Assembly: GCA_030627905.1 (NCBI GenBank)
Contig: DAOVRZ010000052.1
Location: forward strand, 1 to 36,365
Length of the DNA: 36,365 bases
Direction of reading: 5' to 3'
Source: JAGMES01 sp023128035
GTDB lineage: Bacteria > Bacillota > Halanaerobiia > DY22613
The position numbers were made by a program, and so were the translations under genes. Under the pieces are notes generated by a model. That model ran no database searches. It saw only the letters and a program-made list of their open reading frames with translations, and had not been told where the DNA came from. Positions 17,832 to 24,010 of this stretch are shown here, one piece after another (positions within the stretch are counted from its first letter, which is position 1; every line of letters starts with the position of its first letter).

Positions 17832-17927
17832 AATAGATTTGAATGGGACTATTTTAAAGAACTAAAACAAAAGCATCATGATGTTAATTTCAAGTTTGCT
17901 CTTGATGGCATAGTGGTAGAAATATAA
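17832..17927 (+). pseudogene. 3' tail of an unidentified coding sequence
   Basis: Plus-strand open stretch of 31 codons with coding-like composition (WDYFKELKQKHHDVNFKFAL) ending at TAA 17925-17927, with no start or ribosome site. It begins where the divergent TPR remnant ends, so the junction near 17820-17832 looks like a deletion or recombination joint between two broken genes. I do not recognise the family. Confidence 0.3.
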
Positions 17928-18141
17928 TTAAGGGGAATGTAATAGGGAGTAATAATTTTGAGTTGGATAATTTACAAGTAAGTATGCCTTATTTTGGAGC
18001 AACAGTTCAGAATATATTATATTAATTGTAACTTATACTAGTAATTAAATTTATTGTAATAATAAAAAGGTTTTCTAGATCCTTTGTAGAATATGTAATA
18101 AGGAAGTACAAATAAAATATTCAAATCAAAAAGGATAAAAA

Positions 18142-18345
18142 ATGTTAAATAAACTTTTTATTAGTACTCGAAAGTTAAAATCCTTTGAAGTAAGATCTTT
18201 AGAAGGAGAAAAATACTATCCATTTGGTGAAAGTCAGGAACGTTATTATAAGTTCACTGGTGATGAGTTGGATATAAGTACAGACCCATTTTTAGTGAAT
18301 GGAAAGCAACAAACAGTTCATTTAATTTGGGAGCGTGCAGTTTGA
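18142..18345 (+). pseudogene. Lipocalin-like domain protein with a large in-frame internal deletion
   Basis: A 67-aa frame whose first half (RKLKSFEVRSLEGEKYYPFG) matches the N-terminal strand of lipocalin-like domain proteins. Its second half (RYYKFTGDELDISTDPFLV then HLIWERA) matches the C-terminal strands. These proteins are usually about 140 aa, so roughly the middle half is missing, with the join near residue 31-32. The frame was kept. A weak AAGGAT precedes the ATG and a terminator follows at 18417-18442. The family call is from motif memory; the product is unlikely to fold as a full barrel. Confidence 0.55.
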
Positions 18346-18416
18346 TTGAAAAAATCAAAAATATCAGGATAGTTAAAATGATTTTAGATTATAATTCGCT
18401 AGCCTTGATACTATTT

Positions 18417-18442
18417 AACCACCATGTAATGGTGGTTTTTTG
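18417..18442 (+). terminator. Rho-independent terminator after the lipocalin-like remnant
   Basis: AACCACCAT pairs with ATGGTGGTT around GTA, followed by TTTT on the plus strand. Confidence 0.8.
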
Positions 18443-18673
18443 GTTAAAAAAGAGGATAAACATGTAAGTAAATTAGAATTAATGCAATTGATATGGATAA
18501 TTTAGCAAAACGGATTTTGATTTGCAAATGCATTCGCTTAATACTACTAAGTTCTTGCATTTTGAGTAATACTAGTATAAGTTTTTGATATAATTTGGCT
18601 GTAGTTCAAAAAAATCATGAACAGAAACACAAGGTAGTTTATTAAATGTATTAGCATTTGGTAAATTAAATGT

Positions 18674-18716
18674 AAAAAAACCACTATGGATGTTATTAAA
18701 ACATGAATAGTGGTTT
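18674..18716 (-). terminator. Rho-independent terminator after the MNT-HEPN pair
   Basis: Minus strand: AAACCACTAT pairs with ATAGTGGTTT across a 19-base loop, followed by TTTT. It lies 30 bases past the HEPN stop codon. Confidence 0.75.
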
Positions 18717-18746
18717 AATATTTTACGATTCTGGGGAAAAGTCGTT

Positions 18747-19124
18747 TTAGTTTGCTAAATCTATGATGAACTTTTTAATGAGCTTAGCATAGTTTATAGC
18801 TTGTGTAGCTTCATCATTTGTTATCTCTTCATAATCCCCTGGATATCTAGTTTCAACTGCGTATTCATTCAAATAATCAGCGGTTTCAAAAATTTGATCA
18901 GGTATTTCATAATCTAATAACTCCATAAGATAGTATAGGTCATGAGATTTTTTAAAATTAATTTGAAGATAAAGTAGCAACCCCTTAATATATTTCTCAG
19001 CAGATTGTTGACAATGGAAGCATGTAATCGCATTGAAATCATTTGATAATTTGACCACTGCCTTTAAGTCATTTTCGGCAAAATGAAACCACTCATTAGT
19101 TACTTTTTGAAGTTTGAGATCCAT
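18747..19124 (-). CDS. HEPN domain protein (partner of MNT nucleotidyltransferase)
   Basis: A 125-aa all-alpha protein of the HEPN family: AITCFHCQQSAEKYIKGLL (about 32-50), KSHDLYYLMELL (59-70), NEYAVETRYPGDYEE (86-100), then a C-terminal helix. HEPN/MNT pairs are known as toxin-antitoxin modules in which the HEPN RNase is neutralised by AMP-ylation or binding. Here the catalytic R-X4-6-H motif is not evident: ETRYPGDY lacks the His, so it belongs to the HEPN subgroup whose activity is uncertain. The ribosome site AAAGGAGGG precedes the ATG. The frame overlaps the upstream MNT gene by 29 bases. Confidence 0.85.
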   Translation of the reverse strand: MDLKLQKVTNEWFHFAENDLKAVVKLSNDFNAITCFHCQQSAEKYIKGLLLYLQINFKKSHDLYYLMELLDYEIPDQIFETADYLNEYAVETRYPGDYEEITNDEATQAINYAKLIKKFIIDLAN

Positions 19125-19431
19125 AAATTAAAGTTCCCTCCTTTGTAGCATGATAAGCAATTGTACCTTTAATTTCCTGCTCGGTTTGAAATTCTGTTGG
19201 AGTATAAATCAAAATATCAACAGGATACATGTAATTACCACGAAGTGTTTTTCTGAATTTTAGTGCTCTTTGACGTTTTGGTACGGTAGAATTATTAACA
19301 ATTAAAAAATCTATGTCACTATCTTTAGTAGCATCTCCCCTTGCTTGAGAGCCAAATAGATATACTTTTTCAGGATGATAGAAAGAGATGATTTTTTCTA
19401 AAACGAAGTTGATAAATTCTTGAATAGTCAC
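19096..19431 (-). CDS. MNT-type minimal nucleotidyltransferase
   Basis: A 111-aa nucleotidyltransferase with GSQARG at residues 27-32, Asp39 and Asp41 in DSDIDFLIV, and the third Asp D72 in YPVDILIY, so the catalytic core is complete. I place the start at GTG 19431 because AAAGGAGGGG lies 5 bases upstream; ATG 19452 includes that ribosome site. Promoter-proximal gene of the pair, as in MntA-HepT-like modules where the MNT is the antitoxin. A terminator follows the pair. Confidence 0.88.
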   Translation of the reverse strand: MTIQEFINFVLEKIISFYHPEKVYLFGSQARGDATKDSDIDFLIVNNSTVPKRQRALKFRKTLRGNYMYPVDILIYTPTEFQTEQEIKGTIAYHATKEGTLIYGSQTSKSN

Positions 19432-19654
19432 AATATCCCCTCCTTTGACCAATATGTAATATATTATTTCAACTTTAACAATTATAATCCTTCATTTGAT
19501 AAAAAAAGAATTGTTACGATTTAGGATCATATAAACCGTTCAGGAACAATGCCTCTTTTCGGCGTTAACTTTAAACATAAAACGATCGTGAAGTACTGGA
19601 AAAAGAACAATAAGTCGAGGAAATTATCACCAGTTATTAAACACATTGACATGA

Positions 19655-19846
19655 AAACTTACACATTTAGATTCCGAAATCCCAATAGATTTACTTAATA
19701 TATTACATGAACTAAATCCACTTAATATTGCTACACGATATCCAGATCAGGAATTCGAACTCATGGAAGATTTCGATTATGATTATTCTGCTGAATTGCT
19801 CAATAAAACAAGGAGGCTGTTCAAATGGATAAAAACAAATCTATGA
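19655..19846 (+). pseudogene. C-terminal remnant of a second HEPN gene
   Basis: Open frame of 63 codons with no start, encoding the HEPN C-terminal half: IPIDLLNILHELNPLNIATR, YPDQEFELMEDFDYDYSAEL and a basic final helix (NKTRRLFKWIKTNL). It has the TRYPD motif matching TRYPGDY of the intact 18747-19124 protein but little other identity. The region before 19655 shows stops, so the 5' half is lost. It overlaps the following MNT remnant by 22 bases, like a normal HEPN-MNT operon, but in the opposite gene order from the intact pair. Confidence 0.65.
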
Positions 19847-19983
19847 TTGACAAGGTTATTACTAATTTCATTGAAGCTGTTCCATATTCTTCGGATAAGT
19901 TGGATATAAGTGATCCTACAGCTTTTGTTTACGAAATCCTTAATACCGGAATAACGGTATATGATAAAACTTCCAGTCATTAA
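19825..19983 (+). pseudogene. MNT nucleotidyltransferase with its catalytic core deleted in frame
   Basis: A 52-codon gene with a good ribosome site (AAGGAGG, 9 bases before ATG). It starts like an MNT protein (MDKNKSMIDKVITNFIEAV) and ends like one (AFVYEILNTGITVYDK), but the GSxxRG...DxD segment between them is absent. The usual length is about 110-140 aa. The reading frame is intact and could still be translated into a small helical peptide, but it cannot be a nucleotidyltransferase. Its final codons form the terminator stem. Confidence 0.6.
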
Positions 19984-20000
19984 TTTGCTGGAAGTTTTTT
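19968..20000. terminator. Bidirectional terminator between MNT remnant and broken membrane-protein gene
   Basis: AACTTCCAG pairs with CTGGAAGTT across 11 bases, followed by TTTT on the plus strand and TTTTAT on the minus strand. It serves two convergent genes. Confidence 0.8.
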
Positions 20001-20111
20001 ATTTTGAAAACTCTTTCTGTAGTTTATTTACTTCTGATTCTAAATTTTCAATAAAATTTTCTAATTCTATAGAATCATGGGTCTCAAAATAAAATGCAAA
20101 AATAATATTAT

Positions 20112-20230
20112 GATTAGCCCACAAAAAGTAGCCACACAAAGGCTCGCATACTATATATAGTGATGAGTAGGCGATTTCATCACTATATATAGTATGCGAG
20201 TGTACCTAAAATACTTTTTGTGGTCGAATC
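20112..20230 (-). mobile_element. 119-bp MITE-like palindromic element, copy 3 (inserted in a coding sequence)
   Basis: Opposite orientation to copies 1 and 2. Its ends match copy 2 exactly (GATTAGCCCACAAAAAGTA and complement of GATTCGACCACAAAAAGTA). Identical 7-bp repeats ATATTAT flank it (20105-20111 and 20231-20237). The inner stem is perfect but of different sequence (GCATACTATATATAGTGATG), with four base pairs changed on both sides relative to copy 2. The loop keeps TCGCC. Deleting the element plus one 7-bp repeat restores the reading frame through the interrupted gene, which is direct evidence of transposition. Confidence 0.9.
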
Positions 20231-20382
20231 ATATTATCAATTCTAATTTTATATGCTGTGCCAGAACGGCAATATGTTTCTTTTATATCTGTGATTTCAT
20301 TCAAACAAAATTTATATTCCTTTAGTTTTGTCTGAATAACTATGTGTTTTTCCTCTATCTTAATCCTCTTTGGATATCTAAA

Positions 20383-20550
20383 GTGAAACTACTCGCCACC
20401 TACGCTTTCGCTAAGAGGTGGGAGCTTCAAAAGAAGTTTGATCTTCTAGACTTCTTTTTGGCTGGAACACACAACCTCTATTGACTATTCCCTGAACAGA
20501 GAAGTCGCCTTTACATTTTCGTAAGATATTTAGAGCTCCATTGACATCCG
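20383..20550 (-). ncRNA. Predicted omega (reRNA) guide RNA overlapping the tnpB 3' end
   Basis: In IS200/IS605 elements the TnpB guide scaffold is transcribed from the tnpB 3' end through the right end. Its last hairpin lies next to the boundary and the flanking host bases serve as guide. Here the right-end hairpin is at 20392-20424. The guide would start at 20382 on the minus strand (TTTAGATATCCAAAGAGG). The 5' limit of the RNA is a guess. Confidence 0.5.
20392..20424. repeat. Right-end subterminal hairpin of the TnpB element
   Basis: CTCGCCACCTACGC and GCTAAGAGGTGGGAG pair around TTTC. It includes the tnpB stop codon and the last four codons. Core sequence shared with the left-end hairpin. 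Confidence 0.8.
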
Positions 20551-21685
20551 CATTAATGAGTTTTCCTGTTGAAGATAGGAATATCCCTCGGCTTACTCTT
20601 TTTCCTTTGTAGGCTTCATGTTTTCTTATTTCTTCAAATGCCAGGGCATCACATTTTGATGTATAGCTTTCTTCTTGAGTCATTACCTCTATTCCATATT
20701 TTTTTGCTTTATAAGTTATATATTTTATCAGTTTCTTATATGGTATGGAGACGAATTTTTGATTGACAACTTTACTCATATTACATTTGGTTTTCCATCC
20801 TTCATTGTAGCCAATACATATGGTGTTAATATTATTTTTTACTGCTTCACTTACAATAGTACAGGATATTTTATGTATTTTATCTCTCATATAGTTATTT
20901 CTTTTTTCATAGAGCCTGGCTATGCTTTTTGTCATATGTTGCCCACTACAATTCATGGCTGTCGATTTTTTCTTTGCGAGTTTCTTATTAAACAGTCTGT
21001 TGTATGATTTTATACCTCTACCGTCTATGATGGTAGGCTGACTGAATTTTTCTGAAACTATAGTGCAAAGATTGTCTATTCCTAAATCTATTGCCATAAT
21101 AGCAGTATCCTTTTTTACAAGTTTGTACTTTTTTGTGTCAATGTATTTAAATGCGATTTTGAACCAACTGTGATAGGGTTGTATTTGCACTTCTTTTACG
21201 GGATAATCTCTAATATGCGGTGGTATTGGAAAGTATAGAAATTTTAAGTTATATTTTTTTTTAATATGTTTAGGAAGAGTTAGACGAACGTGTTTGTGAA
21301 GAATTGTGAAATGTGCTGGTGTGAAAGTGATCTCTCTTACACCATTTTTAGGAAGGTAATGAGGAAGGTTAGTTTTAGGTTTATATATTTCTGTTCGCTT
21401 TTTCTTAACTAGTCCAAAAAAAGCCTCAAAATCTTCATTTACAGATCTCATCACCTGCTGTGCTACCTGTGAAGGTAAAAGTTTATAGTTCTCATTATTT
21501 TTTACTATATGATAGGCTTTCTCGTAATTAAGAAATTTTTTGTTTTCAAAGAAGTACTGTCTTACAGTGTACAATGTATAGTTATATAGATTTTTTGAAG
21601 TATGACACATTTCTTGCAATATAGAATACTGTGTTCGTCCTGTGTGTAGTCTATTAGTAGTAGTTAAGTAGGGAACATCCTTCAA
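20411..21685 (-). CDS. tnpB: RNA-guided endonuclease TnpB (IS200/IS605 family)
   Basis: OmegaRNA-guided DNA nuclease that favours retention of its IS by cutting empty donor sites. I place the start at TTG 21685 (424 aa), with GAGAGGAGGTG 6-7 bases upstream; the ATG at 21739 lies in the promoter. RuvC-I Asp200 (IMAIDLGIDN), RuvC-II Glu339 (QEESYTSKCD) and RuvC-III Asp380 (INADVNGALNIL) are all present, so it should be active. The usual CxxC...CxxC zinc finger is replaced by KCDALAFEEIRKHEAYKGKR, as in a known TnpB subgroup. No frameshift. Its promoter holds a LexA box. Confidence 0.92.
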   Translation of the reverse strand: MKDVPYLTTTNRLHTGRTQYSILQEMCHTSKNLYNYTLYTVRQYFFENKKFLNYEKAYHIVKNNENYKLLPSQVAQQVMRSVNEDFEAFFGLVKKKRTEIYKPKTNLPHYLPKNGVREITFTPAHFTILHKHVRLTLPKHIKKKYNLKFLYFPIPPHIRDYPVKEVQIQPYHSWFKIAFKYIDTKKYKLVKKDTAIMAIDLGIDNLCTIVSEKFSQPTIIDGRGIKSYNRLFNKKLAKKKSTAMNCSGQHMTKSIARLYEKRNNYMRDKIHKISCTIVSEAVKNNINTICIGYNEGWKTKCNMSKVVNQKFVSIPYKKLIKYITYKAKKYGIEVMTQEESYTSKCDALAFEEIRKHEAYKGKRVSRGIFLSSTGKLINADVNGALNILRKCKGDFSVQGIVNRGCVFQPKRSLEDQTSFEAPTS

Positions 21686-21710
21686 TGTTAACACCTCCTC
21701 TCGTAAGTAT

Positions 21711-21739
21711 ATTATAGCACAAACATATGTTCGATTCAA
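21711..21739 (-). promoter_or_regulatory. tnpB: tnpB promoter with a LexA (SOS) box between -35 and -10
   Basis: Minus strand: -35 TTGAAT (21739-21734), 17-base spacer, -10 TATAAT (21716-21711). The spacer contains CGAACATATGTTTG (21733-21720), a full match to the Firmicute LexA consensus CGAACRNRYGTTYG. A repressor bound there would cover both boxes. The ribosome site and TTG start follow about 25 bases downstream. Confidence 0.8.
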
Positions 21740-21758
21740 GAGAAAACCGCCAATTCAT

Positions 21759-21790
21759 CTCCCCCCTACGCAAAAGCTTAGAGGAGGGAG
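21759..21790. repeat. Left-end subterminal hairpin of the TnpB element
   Basis: CTCCCCCCTACGC and GCTTAGAGGAGGGAG pair around AAAA, about 17 bases inside the inferred left tip. Shares CTACGC....GCTWAGAGG with the right-end hairpin at 20392-20424. Confidence 0.8.
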
Positions 21791-22216
21791 TCTTCTTGGC
21801 TTATAGGATAAATATTGAACATAAGCAATGTAAAAGGTATGTCTATAATCAAAAATAACAAAACATTTCTAACAAAAAATACAAAAAATACACTGGCCCA
21901 TATATAAACTATTGAAGAAACCATAGTTTATAAAAACAAAAACACTTCATTTCGTTTTATTTCTTTTTTATCCAAAACAACTGCTCCTTTCTAAAAATAA
22001 TATATCAAAGATACCCATAGTCAATAACACCATATATAATTAATTCATCTGCTTCTTACAATATACTCTCCTCTTTGTCTAACACCTTCTATCTCTCGGA
22101 CGAATTTCACAATAATATTTATAGAAAAAATATTTAGGATTTTTTAAAAAACTTCTTTTAATAAAAAGGAAAAATGAACCATATTATAGAATACATGCAG
22201 TAAAGGAGGTGTTATT

Positions 22217-22327
22217 ATGAGTCTATTAAAACTTGAACCGGTTGATCTAGAAAAAATTGGAATGCCAGTAATTACACCTAACAAATGCAGTATTATTTAT
22301 GGCCCTAGTATCCATTATAAATTCTAA
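22217..22327 (+). CDS. Candidate RiPP precursor peptide (36 aa)
   Basis: Short gene with a textbook ribosome site (AAAGGAGGTG, 6 bases before ATG) directly upstream of a radical-SAM peptide maturase. The N-terminal half is leader-like (LLKLEPVDLEKIGMP). The C-terminal half PNKCSIIYGPSIHYKF has one Cys, two Tyr, one His and a terminal Phe, residues that radical-SAM/SPASM enzymes commonly cross-link. I do not recognise the precursor family. A hairpin separates it from the maturase, a common way to make more precursor than enzyme. The peptide and enzyme link is inferred from adjacency, the RRE domain and size. Confidence 0.7.
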   Translation: MSLLKLEPVDLEKIGMPVITPNKCSIIYGPSIHYKF

Positions 22328-22329
22328 AG

Positions 22330-22356
22330 ATTGGTGGGTTATTTAAACCCACCAAT
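22330..22356 (+). promoter_or_regulatory. Hairpin (probable attenuator) between precursor peptide and maturase genes
   Basis: Perfect 11-bp arms ATTGGTGGGTT and AACCCACCAAT around ATTTA, starting two bases after the precursor stop. It is followed by TACTTATATG, a poor U-run, so read-through into the maturase is expected. Fits partial termination or transcript processing. Confidence 0.7.
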
Positions 22357-22380
22357 ACTTATATGTGTTGAGGTGATCAA

Positions 22381-23826
22381 ATGGGACTTATATTAAATTC
22401 ACGAGTTCGATTAAAAAAAAATCAAAAAAGAATTTTAATTTATACCTTAGAAGATTTTACTGATCAGCCATCTGAAATATTTTTTATTCATCCAGTTTAT
22501 GCAGTTTTGTTGACCATGTTCGATGGTATAAAAACATATGAACAGGTTTTAAAAGAGTTTTGTTTTATTATTCATCAGGAGTATAATGAAAAAAATAAAA
22601 ACTTAATTGAAAAAGAATTTAGAGTTATTGAAAAAAATCTTAAAATAAAAAATATTTTAGTTAAAGATGAAAAAACTAATCCATTAATACATCAAAAATA
22701 TTGTGTAGACGATTTTATTATACCTAATCAAGAGATCAATCTGGATTATGAAAATCAAAAGATTGACTTTCCTATTATAGTCAATTACAATGTAACATCA
22801 AGTTGCAAAATGAACTGTAAATACTGTTATCATTCAAAAGATCAAATAACTAACTATATTCCTTTAGAACGCTTAGAAATACTTTTTGATGAATGTGTTA
22901 AAAAGGGATGTGAATATGTTTTATTATCTGGTGGAGATCCATTTGAACGAAAAGATTTTATAGATATTATGGAATTATTACACAAAAAGGGTTTGTCTTA
23001 TTTCACTTCAACTAAATCCTATTTGGATCAAAAGACCTGTTTACAATTAAAAGAAAAAGGCGGTCTAAATAAAATACAGATTAGTCTTGATTCACATAAA
23101 CCGGAATTAGCAGCATTCTTAACAGGAATGGATATTGAATTTCTGGATCGTACTGTGCAAACAATAAAAAATTTGAAAGAGGCTGAAATTGCAGTTGGAT
23201 TGAGATGTGTTGTTAATGGTTATAACATTGATGATTTAGATAATTTTTTGGATTTTTGCAGTTCTTTAGAAGTCGAAAGAGTTGATTTGATTCAATATAG
23301 CCGTTCTATTTGGAGACATGTAGACTCCCTTTTTCCTACTGAAGAACAAATGATACGTGCTAATGAAGTTGTGAACAGATATAAACATAAATTTAATACT
23401 CCAATAATTGGACATTACGGTTTTCAAAAGGAAGTATTTCTTAGTAAAAATCATGATTCTGAAAATCCTTTTGAGTTTCGCAGTATCTGTAACAGTTGTA
23501 GAACATCTGTAATCTTACTGCCTGATGGTCAAGTAACTATTTGTGAGCAACTCCCCTACATACCAGAAGTGATTCTGGGAAATTTAAATGATCAATCCAT
23601 TGAAGCGTTTTGGAATTCAAAGAAGGTTTCTAAGTTTCTATCGCCCCCTCAGCGATCAAAGTATCAAAAAGATATTCCCTGTAAAACATGTAATGAAGAC
23701 GATTATCAGATATGCCATAAGTATTTTAGTATATGTTTGAAGCATAGTTATGACTATTTTAGAAATTTCTCTTCTCCAGATCTTCAATGTAAATATGCTG
23801 ATGTAGATCATTTTCGTATAAGATGA
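22381..23826 (+). CDS. Radical SAM/SPASM peptide maturase with N-terminal PqqD-like (RRE) domain
   Basis: 481 aa. Residues about 1-100 look like a PqqD-type RiPP recognition element (PSEIFFIHPVYAVLLTMFDG, TYEQVLKEF). The radical SAM core has C142-x3-C146-x2-C149 (CKMNCKYC) and GGDPF. The C-terminal region has SPASM-type cysteines (C370, C373, C388, then CKTC, ICHKYFSIC) and ends near SPDLQC, a late Pro-Asp-x-x-Cys motif seen in several peptide maturases. Known members install thioether, C-C or ether cross-links in ribosomal peptides. ATG with GAGGTG upstream, 53 bases after the 36-aa precursor gene. No transporter gene is adjacent. Confidence 0.88.
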   Translation: MGLILNSRVRLKKNQKRILIYTLEDFTDQPSEIFFIHPVYAVLLTMFDGIKTYEQVLKEFCFIIHQEYNEKNKNLIEKEFRVIEKNLKIKNILVKDEKTNPLIHQKYCVDDFIIPNQEINLDYENQKIDFPIIVNYNVTSSCKMNCKYCYHSKDQITNYIPLERLEILFDECVKKGCEYVLLSGGDPFERKDFIDIMELLHKKGLSYFTSTKSYLDQKTCLQLKEKGGLNKIQISLDSHKPELAAFLTGMDIEFLDRTVQTIKNLKEAEIAVGLRCVVNGYNIDDLDNFLDFCSSLEVERVDLIQYSRSIWRHVDSLFPTEEQMIRANEVVNRYKHKFNTPIIGHYGFQKEVFLSKNHDSENPFEFRSICNSCRTSVILLPDGQVTICEQLPYIPEVILGNLNDQSIEAFWNSKKVSKFLSPPQRSKYQKDIPCKTCNEDDYQICHKYFSICLKHSYDYFRNFSSPDLQCKYADVDHFRIR

Positions 23827-23873
23827 ATTTGAAAAAAGATCTCTTTATGTATTATCCATTTGATGTGTAACAG

Positions 23874-23923
23874 ATTACCGCTCGCACACTCATTACTTAA
23901 ATCATGAGTGTACTGGCGGTAAT
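23874..23923. terminator. Long inverted repeat between the maturase and the protease gene
   Basis: ATTACCGC pairs with GCGGTAAT and, after a 5-base internal loop on each side, CACTCAT pairs with ATGAGTG around a 10-base loop. It lies between convergent genes, so it could stop transcription from both sides, but U-runs are weak. An unusually GC-rich stem for this region. Confidence 0.55.
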
Positions 23924-24010
23924 TCTTCACTATTACAAATTTAAATACCAAATCAGCCATCTAAGCGCCCCCGAAAATCTGAATCTTATATTGACATCCT
24001 TGAAATAGTC

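Larger units (their letters stand above)
20383..21807 (-). mobile_element. TnpB-only IS200/IS605-type element (IS1341-like)
   Basis: About 1425 bp. Read on the minus strand, it is preceded by TTTAT (21812-21808), begins CCTATAAGCC and ends GTAGTTTCAC at 20383. Both ends carry subterminal hairpins with a shared core (CTACGC....GCTWAGAGG), typical of this family. No target duplication, as expected for single-strand transposition. No tnpA is present, so movement depends on a TnpA elsewhere. The boundaries are supported because removing the interval rejoins a reading frame. The exact terminal bases are inferred to within a few nucleotides. Confidence 0.8.
19999..21975 (-). pseudogene. Small membrane protein gene broken by two insertions and a nonsense codon
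   Basis: Three minus-strand pieces join into one frame when two inserts are removed. Piece 1 (21975-21808) starts at TTG after GAAAGGAG, has an in-frame TAA as codon 16, then two hydrophobic segments (VYIWASVFFVFFV; VLLFLIIDIPFTLLMF). Piece 2 (20382-20231) reads RYPKRIKIEEKHIVIQ...CLNEITDI. Piece 3 (after the 119-bp element, 20104-19999) reads IFAFYFETHDSIELENFIEN and a coiled tail. The joined protein would be about 141 aa: two membrane helices plus a cytoplasmic beta-rich domain, like bacterial PH-domain-type membrane proteins (tentative). Joins fall exactly at the predicted element ends. Confidence 0.75.

Noticed and set aside
19549..19707. 52-codon plus-strand frame (MPLFGVNFKHKTIVKYWKKN...)
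   Set aside because: No ribosome site, it overlaps the HEPN remnant in another frame and I recognise no family; probably part of the decayed region.
4007..20232. CRISPR array
   Set aside because: The three similar palindromes are 8 kb apart and have flanking target duplications; there are no regularly spaced repeats or cas genes.
20569..21007. Plus-strand hydrophobic open frames opposite tnpB
   Set aside because: Antisense to a clear TnpB coding sequence; hydrophobicity is a by-product of AT-rich complement.
21686..21739. ATG 21739 as tnpB start
   Set aside because: It would translate through the promoter -10 box and the LexA box; the TTG at 21685 has an ideal ribosome site.
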